Positions 26,558-35,866 of a stretch of 64,000 nucleotides of DNA are shown piece after piece; position 1 is the stretch's first letter, and every line of letters starts with the position of its first letter. Origin of the DNA: Luteibacter sp. UNC138MFCol5.1 (GTDB lineage Bacteria > Pseudomonadota > Gammaproteobacteria > Xanthomonadales > Rhodanobacteraceae); contig NZ_FODZ01000001.1 in the NCBI RefSeq assembly GCF_900110505.1, forward strand, positions 1 to 64,000. Direction: 5' to 3'. Both the position numbers and the translations under genes were made by a program. The notes beneath the pieces are model-generated. The model was not told the origin of the DNA and made no database searches. It worked only from the letters and a program-made list of their open reading frames with translations.

Positions 26558-28498
26558 ATGCGCCGCTTCCTTACGATCCTGCTCCTCGCCGCCACGCTCG
26601 CCAGTGGTGGCTGTTCCCTGTCCCGCGAGCGGATCCGCAAGGCCGACGCCGTGGTGACGCTGACCGTCGACCGCCAGGATGCCTGCCCGTCCTCCGACGC
26701 CACCCGCTGCGCCGTCCCCTCGCCGCTGATCGACGCGGCCATCGAGGCCAACGGCGCGTCGACCGTCCAGCGCCCCGTCCACGTGGCGACCCTGCTCGAG
26801 GACGGCGAGAGCGCCATGGCCGCGCGCATCAGCCTGATCCGCGCGGCGACGAAGACGATCGACGTGCAGACCTACATCTGGGAGCAGGACGACGCGGGCA
26901 AGCTGGTGCTCGACGAGCTGGTGCATGCGGCCCGGCGCGGCGTCGAAGTGCGGATCCTGGCGGACCAGCTGTTCTCGTTCCGCGACCCGGGCCTGCTCGC
27001 GCGGCTGGCGCGCGCCAGCGACCACATGCAGATCCGCCTCTACAACCCCACGTTCCAGAGCGCGCGCACGCCGCCCCTCGAGTTCGCGGCGGGCATCCTG
27101 TGCTGCTTCTACAAGTTCAACCAGCGCATGCACAACAAGCTGATCGTGGTGGACGACCTGATCGGCATCACGGGCGGGCGGAATTACGAAGACCGCTACT
27201 TCGACTGGGACGGCGCCTTCGACTACGTGGACCGCGATGTCATGGTCGGCGGACCGGCGGCCCGCGCGATGGGCGCCAGCTTCGACCAGTTCTGGAACCA
27301 CAAGCGCTCCGTCCCGCTCACGCACCTGCGTGACGTGAATCGCGAGCTGATGGCCGACACCGACGATCCCCGCCATTGGGATCCGCCCACGTACGAACAC
27401 CCCGAGCGAGTGAACCAGATGATCGCCGACGCGACGGATGCCGGCTGGATCGCCACCCGTCTGCAACGTGCCACGCTGCGTCTCAACCGCGTCGAATACC
27501 TCTCCGACCTGCCCGGCAAGACCGACGAGCCCAAGCGTCGCGAGGTCCGCGCCCTGACGCGGCACATCATCGGCCTGCTGCGCAACGCGAAGAGCGAAAT
27601 CGTCCTGCAGACGCCGTATCTGGTGATGAGCAAGCCGGCACAGAAGGTCTTCAGCGGCCTGCGCAAGCGCCCCGACCCTCCGCGCGTGGTCGTCTCCACG
27701 AACTCGCTCGCCTCGACGGACGCGTTCGCGGTCTACGCCCTGTCGTACAAGCATCGCAAGCGTTACCTCACCGACTACGGCTTCGAGATCTACGAAATGA
27801 AGCCGCACCCGGCGAACGGCGATCCCGATGCCCTCGAAGGACGATCCGTCAGCATCGAGACGCCGCCCGTCGCTGTCGCGCACCAGGGCAGCGGCGGCGG
27901 GCGCACGCGCCGTTCGGACCGTGCGGCCCAGGCCGCCGCCGGCACGCCGTCCGAGTCGTCGGGCTTCCTCGCCATGGGCAGCCGCGCCGGCCGCGGTCCG
28001 CGCAACCGCCCCGCCCCGCTGCTCACCGCCGGCGTGCGTTTCGGCCTGCACGCGAAGTCGATCGTCGTGGACGACACCTTCGCCATGGTGGGCACGCACA
28101 ACTTCGATCCGCGCTCCGACCACTACAACACCGAGTCGGGCGTGATCGTCTACGACAAGCGGTTCGCCGACCGTCTGCGCGATTCGATCCTCCAGGACAC
28201 GCAGCCCGAAAACGCGTGGGTGATCGCGCCCCGTCAGAAGACCATCCCCGTCCTGTCGTCGGTCAACGAGTTCATCGGCGACGTCTCGGAACGTCTGCCG
28301 TTCTTCGACCTGTGGCCGTTCCGCTACGCGACCAGCTACGAGATCAAGCCCGGCTGCATCCCCATGCGCTGGACCGACCCGAAGTTCTTCGAGTGCTACG
28401 AGCCCGTCGGCGACTTCCCGGAAGTGGACGTGTCGCTGAAGCTGATCTACACGCGCATGATCACGGCCTTCGGCTCATCGGCCGCCGGCATCCTCTGA
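26558..28498 (+). CDS. Phospholipase D-family lipoprotein, cardiolipin synthase C-like
   Basis: A 646-residue lipoprotein (lipobox LASGGC near residue 20) with two HKD motifs: HNKLIVVDDLIGITGGRN near residue 192 and HAKSIVVDDTFAMVGTHN near 498. The architecture matches ClsC/YmdC, which makes cardiolipin from two phospholipids, but the protein is about 170 residues longer than E. coli ClsC. Part of the extra length is a low-complexity Gly/Arg/Ser/Ala insert (about 425-490) directly before the second HKD motif. Enzyme class is well supported; the exact donor and acceptor are inferred. Confidence 0.85.
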   Translation: MRRFLTILLLAATLASGGCSLSRERIRKADAVVTLTVDRQDACPSSDATRCAVPSPLIDAAIEANGASTVQRPVHVATLLEDGESAMAARISLIRAATKTIDVQTYIWEQDDAGKLVLDELVHAARRGVEVRILADQLFSFRDPGLLARLARASDHMQIRLYNPTFQSARTPPLEFAAGILCCFYKFNQRMHNKLIVVDDLIGITGGRNYEDRYFDWDGAFDYVDRDVMVGGPAARAMGASFDQFWNHKRSVPLTHLRDVNRELMADTDDPRHWDPPTYEHPERVNQMIADATDAGWIATRLQRATLRLNRVEYLSDLPGKTDEPKRREVRALTRHIIGLLRNAKSEIVLQTPYLVMSKPAQKVFSGLRKRPDPPRVVVSTNSLASTDAFAVYALSYKHRKRYLTDYGFEIYEMKPHPANGDPDALEGRSVSIETPPVAVAHQGSGGGRTRRSDRAAQAAAGTPSESSGFLAMGSRAGRGPRNRPAPLLTAGVRFGLHAKSIVVDDTFAMVGTHNFDPRSDHYNTESGVIVYDKRFADRLRDSILQDTQPENAWVIAPRQKTIPVLSSVNEFIGDVSERLPFFDLWPFRYATSYEIKPGCIPMRWTDPKFFECYEPVGDFPEVDVSLKLIYTRMITAFGSSAAGIL

Positions 28499-28523
28499 TT
28501 TTGGAGGCCCGGTGCGGCCCCGA

Positions 28524-29069
28524 TCAGTACCGCTGCGTCAGCTCGAAATTCACCGGCAGTTCCGCCGTGAAGCGCTGCGGGCGGTCGTCGGAGGCCGCGA
28601 AACGCCAGCCGCGCACGGCCTCGCGCGCGGCCCGGTCGAGATCGTCGTCGCCCGACGAACGGCCGATGGTGACGCTGGTGACGTCGCCGTCGGGCGTGAC
28701 GGTGACGCTGAGGACCACCTTCCCCTCGCGCCGTGCGCGAAGCGCGGACATGGGATAGCGGGGCGACGGCATATAGACGGGCTCGAGCGGCGCCGACGCC
28801 GCCGGAGCCGCCGTGACGGGCCGTTCCGCACGGGGTGCGACACGCGACGCGACGCGTGCCGTCGGCGTCGCCTCCGCGGCTTTCGGGGGAGCGAACCGCG
28901 ACACCGTCTTCGACACGAGCGCGGGAGCGGCCGTGGGCAGCGTCACCTCGGCGAGGCGGCGCGTCATCGGTGCGCGCTCATAGGTGAGCGCCGTCAGCCA
29001 GCTCGTGCCGGCGATGCCGATCACGAGGGCGAGTGCGCTCAGGGAGGTACTGGTACGTAGTGCGAGCAT
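28524..29069 (-). CDS. TonB C-terminal domain protein
   Basis: A 181-residue inner-membrane protein: one N-terminal membrane segment (residues 8-28), an Ala/Pro/Arg-rich periplasmic linker and a C-terminal TonB-type domain (PRYPMSALRARREGKVVLSV, GRSSGDDDLDRAAREAVRGW). It may couple the proton gradient to an outer-membrane receptor. No exbBD lies next to it, so it would depend on ExbBD encoded elsewhere; the ExbBD pair at 45 kb is a possible but unproven partner. Confidence 0.8.
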   Translation of the reverse strand: MLALRTSTSLSALALVIGIAGTSWLTALTYERAPMTRRLAEVTLPTAAPALVSKTVSRFAPPKAAEATPTARVASRVAPRAERPVTAAPAASAPLEPVYMPSPRYPMSALRARREGKVVLSVTVTPDGDVTSVTIGRSSGDDDLDRAAREAVRGWRFAASDDRPQRFTAELPVNFELTQRY

Positions 29070-29111
29070 GAGCCTTGCAGCGGCGGCGCCGTGGCACCGC
29101 CTTTCATCGAA

Positions 29112-30398
29112 TCAGGGACGTTCGAGGATCGCCGTGACGCCCATGCCGCCGGCCGTGCAGATCGAGATCAGGCCGCGGCCCGACCCCTTCTGCTCGAGCA
29201 TCTTCGCCAGCGTGGCGACGATGCGCGCGCCGGTCGCCGCGAACGGGTGGCCGGACGCGAGACTGGAGCCGTTGACGTTGAGCTTCGCCGGATCGATCGA
29301 TCCCAGCGGGGCGTCGAGGCCCAGCCGGTTGCGGCAATAGTCTTCGCTCTCCCATGCACGCAGCGTGCACAGCACCTGCGCGGCGAAGGCCTCGTGGATC
29401 TCGTAGAAGTCGAAGTCCTGCAGCGTGAGGCCTGCCTGCTTGAGCATGCGCGGCACGGCAACCGTCGGAGCCATGAGCAGGCCCTCGCCGTGGACGAAGT
29501 CCACCGCGGCGACCTGCGCGTGGGTGAGGTACGCCTGGATCGACAGGCCGCGCGAAGCCGCCCAGTCGTCGCTGGCGAGCAGCACCGCCGCCGCACCGTC
29601 GGAGAGGCCCGTGGAATTGCCGGCCGTGAGCGTGCCCTGCCCCGAGGTCTTGTCGAACGCCGGCTTCAGCGAGCCCAGCTTTTCGAGCGTGGAATCGGCG
29701 CGGAGGAACCCGTCGCGCTTCAGGCCGCGGAACGGCACCACCAGGTCGTCGAAGAAGCCGGCCTCGTAGGCCGCGCCGAGCTTACGATGGCTGGCCAGCG
29801 CGAGTTCGTCCTGCTCCAGCCGGCCCACCTTCCACTCCTTGGCCATGAGCTCGCAGTGGTCGCCCATCGACTTGCCGGTGCGCGGTTCGGCCACGCCCGG
29901 GAACGACGGCTTCAGTTCCTTCAGCGCGAAGCCACGCGTGGCGACCTGGAATTTCTCTTTCAGCGTCTTCGCGCGGTTCAGCGCCAGCAGGCGCTTACGA
30001 AGTTTCTGACCGTAGACGATGGGAACATCGCTCGTGGTATCCGAGCCGCCCGCGATGCCGGCATCGATCTGGCCCGTGGCGATCTTGTTGGCGATGAGGA
30101 TCGCGTTGTCCAGCGAGGTGCCGCAGGCGCGGGCCGTCGTGATGCCCGGAGTGGTCGGGGCCAGCCCGGACGACAGCAGCGCCTCGCGAGCGAGGTTCCA
30201 GTCGGACGAGTGGCGGATGACGGCGCCCATGGCGACCTCGCCCAGCTCCACGCCGTGCAGGCCGAACTTTTCCACCAGCGACCCGAGAACCTTGACCGAC
30301 ATGCCGAAATTGCCGACATCGGCGTAGGCGGTGTTGTTGCGGCAGAAGGGAATGCGGACGCCGCCGACCACACCCACGCGCTTTTGCGTCTTATCCAT
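29112..30398 (-). CDS. fadI: Acetyl-CoA acyltransferase (thiolase), FadI-like
   Basis: A 428-residue thiolase of the fatty-acid oxidation type. The nucleophilic cysteine lies in TTARACGTSLDNA, the catalytic His in YEIHEAFAAQ, the second His in LASGHPFAATGARI and the second Cys in SICTAGGMGV. The N-terminus VGVVGGVRIPFCRNNTAYAD resembles FadI more than AtoB. The ATG at 30398 was chosen by similarity; no FadJ partner is adjacent. It is divergent from the unknown 30587 gene. Confidence 0.9.
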   Translation of the reverse strand: MDKTQKRVGVVGGVRIPFCRNNTAYADVGNFGMSVKVLGSLVEKFGLHGVELGEVAMGAVIRHSSDWNLAREALLSSGLAPTTPGITTARACGTSLDNAILIANKIATGQIDAGIAGGSDTTSDVPIVYGQKLRKRLLALNRAKTLKEKFQVATRGFALKELKPSFPGVAEPRTGKSMGDHCELMAKEWKVGRLEQDELALASHRKLGAAYEAGFFDDLVVPFRGLKRDGFLRADSTLEKLGSLKPAFDKTSGQGTLTAGNSTGLSDGAAAVLLASDDWAASRGLSIQAYLTHAQVAAVDFVHGEGLLMAPTVAVPRMLKQAGLTLQDFDFYEIHEAFAAQVLCTLRAWESEDYCRNRLGLDAPLGSIDPAKLNVNGSSLASGHPFAATGARIVATLAKMLEQKGSGRGLISICTAGGMGVTAILERP

Positions 30399-30586
30399 GC
30401 TTGAAGAACGATCCAGACCGAGGGGTTTGCCCGCTGGCGGGCCCAAATGCGATGACGAAGGGATCGCGGACGCCGACGATCGCCGACGAACGCGTATCGG
30501 CAAGGCTAACCCGCATCCCCTCCGGGCGAAAGCCCGTCGTGGCCCGATGGTAGAATCGCGTTCCTTTGCCGTTCGGAAAAACCTGC

Positions 30587-31714
30587 GTGAACGAGTCCCT
30601 GATCGCCCGTCCCGCCGTCCTGGCGCTGGAACTGGCTGCCGGCGAGACGCCGGAGCGCCTGGAACTGACCCGCGACGAGGCACAGACGCTCGCCGGGCTG
30701 ATCGCCGACGACCTGCGCGCCCTCCTGCCCGGCGTCGAAGCCTCGCGACTGGCCGTGGCCGGGGCGCTGTTCGACGGCGTGGAGCTGCTGCGTCCGGGCT
30801 TTCCCGTCTTCGCCACCCTCGAAGAGCTGGCGCGGCGCATCCCGCGCGTGACGACGGCGGGCGGCGTGGTGGCCTTCGGCACGAGCGACGGCCACATGCC
30901 CGCCCAGCCGCTGGTCCCCGACCCAGCCTATGCCGGCGGCCCGATGCGGCTGATCCCCTGGATGCTGCTCGCCCCCGCGGATATCGCGGACGAACTGGCC
31001 GAGCGCATGGAAGTGGAACTGGTCGGCCGTGGCGAAGCCGGCACCGCCACGGCGGATTTCCTCATGCGCACGCTGGGCATGCGGCTGGAGCACGCCCGTT
31101 TCCTGAGCCGCGACGACCTGATGGCCCTGACCTGCGTCCAGTACGAACACGTGAACCTCGCGCCGCTGTGGACGATGCTCGAAGCTGCGCTGCTCACGCC
31201 GTACAAGGAAGAGACCGCGCTCGGCTCGCGCGGCCTGCCGCTGCATTACGCCGAGGGCCGCGTCGGCGTGCCCCGCATCGCCGACTGGTTCGCGCGCGCG
31301 GGGAACAAGGGCGCCAACCCCGTGCACGAATTCGCCGGCACGCTGTTCGAACTGCGCCAGTACGCGGCCCTGCTGGCCGCGCACCATGTGCCCCTGCACC
31401 TGGAAGGCGAAGCGGCTCGCACCGCCGGCTACCTCGTCGAACCGGTCGCCGACGCCGATCCGGCCCAGCCAGCACCCCTGCTCTACGCGCACGAGGCTGC
31501 CGGCCTCGGCATGGCCGCGATCACCGTGGCCCAGCCGGTCCCGGGCAAGGCACGCGTGCTCGCGCATGGCTACCCGCTGGCACCGGATGCCCTCGCGCCG
31601 CTCCTCGACGCCCTGGCGGAGCGGTATGGCGCCGCCAGCGAAGTCCACGCGCTGGGGCGGATGATGCTGGACGCCGATGGCGCGCTCACGGCGCCCGCAC
31701 CTGCCCTGCATTAG
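30587..31714 (+). CDS. Conserved-looking cytosolic protein of unknown function
   Basis: A 375-residue acidic protein without signal peptide or membrane segments and with good high-GC codon use. I cannot assign a family. Noticeable stretches are FGTSDGHMPAQPLVPDP, IPWMLLAPADIADELAERME and VQYEHVNLAPLWTMLEAALL. The GTG at 30587 was chosen over a TTG at 30566; TAGAAT at 30551-30556 may be its -10. It is divergent from fadI. Confidence 0.7.
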   Translation: MNESLIARPAVLALELAAGETPERLELTRDEAQTLAGLIADDLRALLPGVEASRLAVAGALFDGVELLRPGFPVFATLEELARRIPRVTTAGGVVAFGTSDGHMPAQPLVPDPAYAGGPMRLIPWMLLAPADIADELAERMEVELVGRGEAGTATADFLMRTLGMRLEHARFLSRDDLMALTCVQYEHVNLAPLWTMLEAALLTPYKEETALGSRGLPLHYAEGRVGVPRIADWFARAGNKGANPVHEFAGTLFELRQYAALLAAHHVPLHLEGEAARTAGYLVEPVADADPAQPAPLLYAHEAAGLGMAAITVAQPVPGKARVLAHGYPLAPDALAPLLDALAERYGAASEVHALGRMMLDADGALTAPAPALH

Positions 31715-31796
31715 CCGGAAATCCCCGAATAGTTCGATATACGGGCGGCGGACGACGAATTAGAGTGGGTGGCGAGTCAATTCATCGGCGACCCAC

Positions 31797-33926
31797 GTGC
31801 CATCCACCCCGTCTTCCTCTCCCCTCGAGACCCAGCTGAAGGAAAGCGAGCGCCGGTTCGCGCAGGCCTTTCAGTACGCCGCGATCGGCATGGCGCTCGT
31901 CCTGCCCGAAGGCCGCTGGCTGCAGGTCAACGATTCGCTGTGCGCGATGCTGGGCTACACCGAGCGGGAGATGATGTCGCTCACCTTCCAGGACATCACC
32001 CACCCCGACGACCTCGCCGCGGACCTCGCCCTGGTCGGCAAGCTGATGTCCGGCGAGTGCGCCTCGTACCACATGGAAAAGCGCTACATCCATCGTGACG
32101 GCCACGTGGTGCATGCGCAGCTGAGCGCGTCGCTGGTGCGCGACGACGAAGGCGAACCGTTGTATTTCATCTCGCAGATGCAGGACATCAGTGAGCGCAA
32201 GGCTTTCGAAGACGCCCTCTTCCGCGAGCGCGAGCTCGCCGAAGTCACGCTGAAGTCGATCGGCGACGCCGTGATCACCACGGATCCCCGGTTGATCGTC
32301 ACCTCGCTCAACCCCATCGCCGAGGCGATGACCGGATGGCCCAGCCACGAAGCCGTGGGCCGGCACATGGACGAGATCTTCCAGTTGCGCGATCCGCTCA
32401 CCCGCCAGCCGATCGCCAACCCGCTGCTCGTCGCGATCGACAAGAACAGCATCGTCGGCCTCACCACCGACGCCATCCTCATCCATCGCAATGGCTTCGA
32501 CAGCCCGATCGAGGACTCCGCGGCACCGATCCACGACCACGCCGGCAACGTGGTCGGCGGCGTCGTGGTGTTCCACGACGTGAGCGAGACGCGCGCCCTC
32601 GCGCTGAAGATGGCTCACCAGGCGCACCACGACACCCTCACCGGCCTGCCCAACCGGGCACTGCTCACCTCGCGCCTGGAGTTCGCCGTATCCGTCGCCG
32701 CGCGACGGCACCAGCGGGCGGCGCTGCTCTTCGTCGACATCGACCATTTCAAGCAGATCAACGATTCGCTCGGTCATGCCGCCGGCGACGCACTGCTGCA
32801 GAACGTCTCGCGGCGCATCCGCGCCGCGGTGCGCGCGGACGCCACCGTGGGCCGGCTCGGTGGCGACGAATTCGTGGTGTTGCTGCCCCACGTGGAGACA
32901 CCCGCGGATGCCAGCGAAGTCGCGGAGAACGTGCTGGCCGCGTGCAGCCAGGCCGTGAACCTCGATGCGGCGGCGTTGAGCATCAGCTTCAGCATCGGCA
33001 TCAGCGTCTATCCGGACGATGCCGAGGACGCCGGATCGCTGCTGCGGAACGCCGACACCGCGATGTACGAGGCGAAGATGCAGGGCCGCAACGGCTACCG
33101 CTTCTTCAACGCGAGCATGAACGAGCGCAGCACCGCGCGCGTGCGCATCGAGGTCGATCTGCGCAAGGCGCTCGCGCGCAACGAGCTCACCCTGCAGTTC
33201 CAGCCGAAGGTCGATACCGAGCTCGGAACCATCGTCGGCGCCGAAGCGTTGCTGCGCTGGCAGGTCGATGGCGAGGACGTCTACACGCCCGAGCACTTCA
33301 TTCCGGTGGCCGAGGATTGCGGGCTCATCGTTCCCATCGGCGAGTGGGTGCTGCGTTCGGCCTGCCTCCACGCCGAGCGATGGGCGCGCATGTACCGCCC
33401 GCTATCCGTGTCGGTCAACGTTTCCGCCCTGCAGTTCCAGCACACGCGGTTCTTCGAATCGCTGCAGTCGGTCCTCGACGAGACCGGCCTGCATCCGACC
33501 CTGCTCGAACTCGAACTCACCGAGCGCACGGTGATGGAAGGCGGCGACCACATCGTCGAGCTGCTGCGCAAGGTCAAGTCGCTGGGCGTGTCGCTGAGTC
33601 TCGACGATTTCGGCACCGGCTATTGCAGCCTCTCCTACCTGAAGCATTTCCCTGTCGACACACTCAAGATCGATCGGGCGTTCATTCGCGACGTCGCCTG
33701 GGACAACGACAGCGCCGCCATCGTCGGCGCCATCGTGACCATGGGCAAGGGCATGAACAAGCACGTGCTCGCCGAGGGCGTCGAGAGCGTGGAACAGGCG
33801 AGCTTCCTGTCCTCCGTGGGCTGCTCGCAGATGCAGGGCTTCCTCTTCGGCAAGGCGATGTCCCCGCGCGAGTTCGAAGAACGCATCGCGGTCGTCGACA
33901 CCGGCGACCCCACCGTCGACCCGTAG
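31797..33926 (+). CDS. PAS-PAS-GGDEF-EAL cyclic-di-GMP enzyme
   Basis: A 709-residue soluble signalling protein. The first PAS domain starts at ESERRFAQAFQYAAIGMAL, the second near residue 140 (RELAEVTLKSIGDAVITTD). A GGDEF domain has the intact motif GGDEF at 355-359, and an EAL domain has EALLRW at 483-488 and DDFGTGYCSL. Both diguanylate cyclase and phosphodiesterase active sites look complete, so either activity is possible. The PAS domains suggest redox, oxygen or ligand sensing. The start is GTG. Its TAG stop lies inside a REP element. Confidence 0.92.
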   Translation: MPSTPSSSPLETQLKESERRFAQAFQYAAIGMALVLPEGRWLQVNDSLCAMLGYTEREMMSLTFQDITHPDDLAADLALVGKLMSGECASYHMEKRYIHRDGHVVHAQLSASLVRDDEGEPLYFISQMQDISERKAFEDALFRERELAEVTLKSIGDAVITTDPRLIVTSLNPIAEAMTGWPSHEAVGRHMDEIFQLRDPLTRQPIANPLLVAIDKNSIVGLTTDAILIHRNGFDSPIEDSAAPIHDHAGNVVGGVVVFHDVSETRALALKMAHQAHHDTLTGLPNRALLTSRLEFAVSVAARRHQRAALLFVDIDHFKQINDSLGHAAGDALLQNVSRRIRAAVRADATVGRLGGDEFVVLLPHVETPADASEVAENVLAACSQAVNLDAAALSISFSIGISVYPDDAEDAGSLLRNADTAMYEAKMQGRNGYRFFNASMNERSTARVRIEVDLRKALARNELTLQFQPKVDTELGTIVGAEALLRWQVDGEDVYTPEHFIPVAEDCGLIVPIGEWVLRSACLHAERWARMYRPLSVSVNVSALQFQHTRFFESLQSVLDETGLHPTLLELELTERTVMEGGDHIVELLRKVKSLGVSLSLDDFGTGYCSLSYLKHFPVDTLKIDRAFIRDVAWDNDSAAIVGAIVTMGKGMNKHVLAEGVESVEQASFLSSVGCSQMQGFLFGKAMSPREFEERIAVVDTGDPTVDP

Positions 33927-34030
33927 GAGCGCGCCCTGCGCGCGACATGTTCTGAGGCCTCGAGCAACAGGCCCAGCCGCTGTTCGTCGCACGTACCCAA
34001 GGAACACGAACGCGAAAGCCGCGCTCCTAC
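33923..34030. repeat. REP doublet (REPIN-like) in inverted orientation
   Basis: GTAGGAGCGCGCCCTGCGCG at the left and, on the opposite strand, GTAGGAGCGCGGCTTTCGCG at the right form an inverted pair about 108 bp long. GTAGGAGCGC heads are typical of REP elements in xanthomonads and pseudomonads. The TAG of each head is the stop codon of the flanking convergent gene. Confidence 0.75.
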
Positions 34031-34488
34031 AACGGGGCCTCGTACATGAAGTAATGGCAGCGCTCCATGCCCAGCCCCGCATACGTCGCCTGCGCTCGCT
34101 CGTTCTCGAGCTCGACGTAGAGGCGCAGACCCACGGCGCCCGCGCCCTCGGCCATCGCTTTCACGTGCGCGTACATCCCGCGGAACACGCCGGCGCGCCG
34201 CGCCTCGGGCGCCACGTACACGCTCTGCACCCACCAGAAATCGCCATCGCGCCAGTCGCTCCACTCGTAGGTCACCAGCAGGCATCCCACCGCGCGGCCA
34301 TCGAGTTCGGCGACGAGGTAGAATCCCCGGCGGGGCTCGTCGAACACGGCGCGCACGCCGCGCCCGATGATGTCGGGGTCGAGGCGCTTCTGTTCGGTCT
34401 CCCACGCCATGGCGATGTTCCAGCGGGCGATGGCATCGGCGTCGTCCGGGGCGGCGCGGCGGATTTCGAGCGGCATGGCGTTATCCAT
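34027..34488 (-). CDS. GNAT-family N-acetyltransferase
   Basis: A 153-residue GNAT protein. It starts EIRRAAPDDADAIARWN and has the strand WVQSVYVAPEARRAGVFRGM (motif A for acetyl-CoA pyrophosphate binding) and the C-terminal LYVELENERAQATYAGLGM. The acceptor is unknown. The start at ATG 34488 overlaps the ntrC stop by 8 bp, so it is probably cotranscribed as the third gene after ntrBC; an ATG at 34476 is an alternative. Confidence 0.85.
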   Translation of the reverse strand: MDNAMPLEIRRAAPDDADAIARWNIAMAWETEQKRLDPDIIGRGVRAVFDEPRRGFYLVAELDGRAVGCLLVTYEWSDWRDGDFWWVQSVYVAPEARRAGVFRGMYAHVKAMAEGAGAVGLRLYVELENERAQATYAGLGMERCHYFMYEAPL

Positions 34489-35866
34489 GGGGCGGCCGCC
34501 GCTTGCGCGACGCACCGAGTTTGCGAGTGAGGGTGTTGCGGCCGACGCCGAGCGCCGCGGCGGCATGCTGGCGGTGGCCATCGTTCGCGATGAGCGCCAC
34601 CTGCAGCAAGGTCTTGTCCAGCGCGTCGCGCGCGCGGGCATGCACGTCGGCCTGGCCGTGAGCGAGGGCGTCCTGCGCCCATACGCGAAGGGCTTCCGTC
34701 CATTCCTCGCCGCGCGCCGGCGTACCCGGCAGGCTGCCGAGGTCGCCGGCCTGGATCTCCAGGCCCGGTGCGACCACCGCTAGCCGGCGGCAGAGGTTTT
34801 CCAGTTCGCGCACGTTGCCCGGGTATTCGCGCTGCTCGATGGCTTTCATCGCACCGCGCGAGAAACGCTTCGGCGGCAGGTTGAGGTCCGCGGCCGCCTG
34901 CGCGAGGAAGTGCCGCGCCAGCAGAGGAATGTCGCCGCGGCGCTCGCGCAGCGCCGGGAGCGCGATGCGGACGACGTCGAGCCGGTGTTTCAGGTCGGCG
35001 CGAAACTGACCGGCGGCGACACGCGCGTCGAGGTCCTGATGCGTGGCGGCCACGATCCGCACGTTGCCGTGCATCAGTTCACGACCACCCACGCGGTAGA
35101 ACTCGCCTCCCGCGAGCACACGCAAGAGGCGCGTCTGCAGGCCGAGCGGCATGTCGCCGATTTCATCGAGGAACAGCGTGCCGCCGTCGGCCTGTTCGAA
35201 GCGTCCCGCGTGACGACGCGTCGCGCCAGTGAACGCGCCAGCCTCGTGACCGAACAGCTCGCTTTCCAGCAGCTCCGACGGAATCGCCGCCGTGTTCAGC
35301 GCGACGTACGGCTTGCCGCTGCGCGCGCTTTCATCGTGCAGGGCACGGGCGACCAACTCCTTGCCCGTGCCTGTCTCGCCGGTGATCAGCACGTTGAGGT
35401 CGCTGGCCGCGACGCGGCCGATCAGGCGGAACACTTCGCGCATGGCCGCGCTCTCGCCGAGCAGCGCGTTCGTGTCCGAGCGCGTGGCGGGCACGACGAC
35501 CTCTTCGTTCGCGGCGGCGAGCGCGCGTTCCACCGCCTCCACCGCGCCGTCGAGATCGAAGGGCTTCGCGAGGTAATCCGCCGCACCCGCGCGATACGCC
35601 GCGGCCGTCGTCGCCACGTCGGTGAACGCGCTCATGACGATCACCGGCCCGATGTTGCGCCGGGTGAGGTCCTCGAGGAGATGCAGGCCGTCTTCGCCAG
35701 GCATGCGGACATCGGTGACGAGCAAAGCGGGGCGGCTTTCGTCGAGGGCCGCGCGCACCGCGTCGCCCGCGCTGAATTCGCGCACCGCGTGGCCGGCGTC
35801 GCGCAGCGCCTCCGCCAGCACGAACCGTACCCCGCGATCGTCGTCGGCGATCCATACTTCACTCAT
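34481..35866 (-). CDS. ntrC: Nitrogen regulation response regulator NtrC
   Basis: A 461-residue sigma54 activator: a receiver domain with the phospho-acceptor Asp near residue 52 ([13 protein letters not shown]), an AAA+ domain with Walker A GETGTGKE, the sigma54-contact loop GAFTGA and [11 protein letters not shown], and a C-terminal Fis-type HTH ([15 protein letters not shown]). It activates nitrogen-assimilation genes in partnership with NtrB. The ATG at 35866 overlaps the ntrB end by 8 bp. Confidence 0.95.
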   Translation of the reverse strand: MSEVWIADDDRGVRFVLAEALRDAGHAVREFSAGDAVRAALDESRPALLVTDVRMPGEDGLHLLEDLTRRNIGPVIVMSAFTDVATTAAAYRAGAADYLAKPFDLDGAVEAVERALAAANEEVVVPATRSDTNALLGESAAMREVFRLIGRVAASDLNVLITGETGTGKELVARALHDESARSGKPYVALNTAAIPSELLESELFGHEAGAFTGATRRHAGRFEQADGGTLFLDEIGDMPLGLQTRLLRVLAGGEFYRVGGRELMHGNVRIVAATHQDLDARVAAGQFRADLKHRLDVVRIALPALRERRGDIPLLARHFLAQAAADLNLPPKRFSRGAMKAIEQREYPGNVRELENLCRRLAVVAPGLEIQAGDLGSLPGTPARGEEWTEALRVWAQDALAHGQADVHARARDALDKTLLQVALIANDGHRQHAAAALGVGRNTLTRKLGASRKRRPPHG

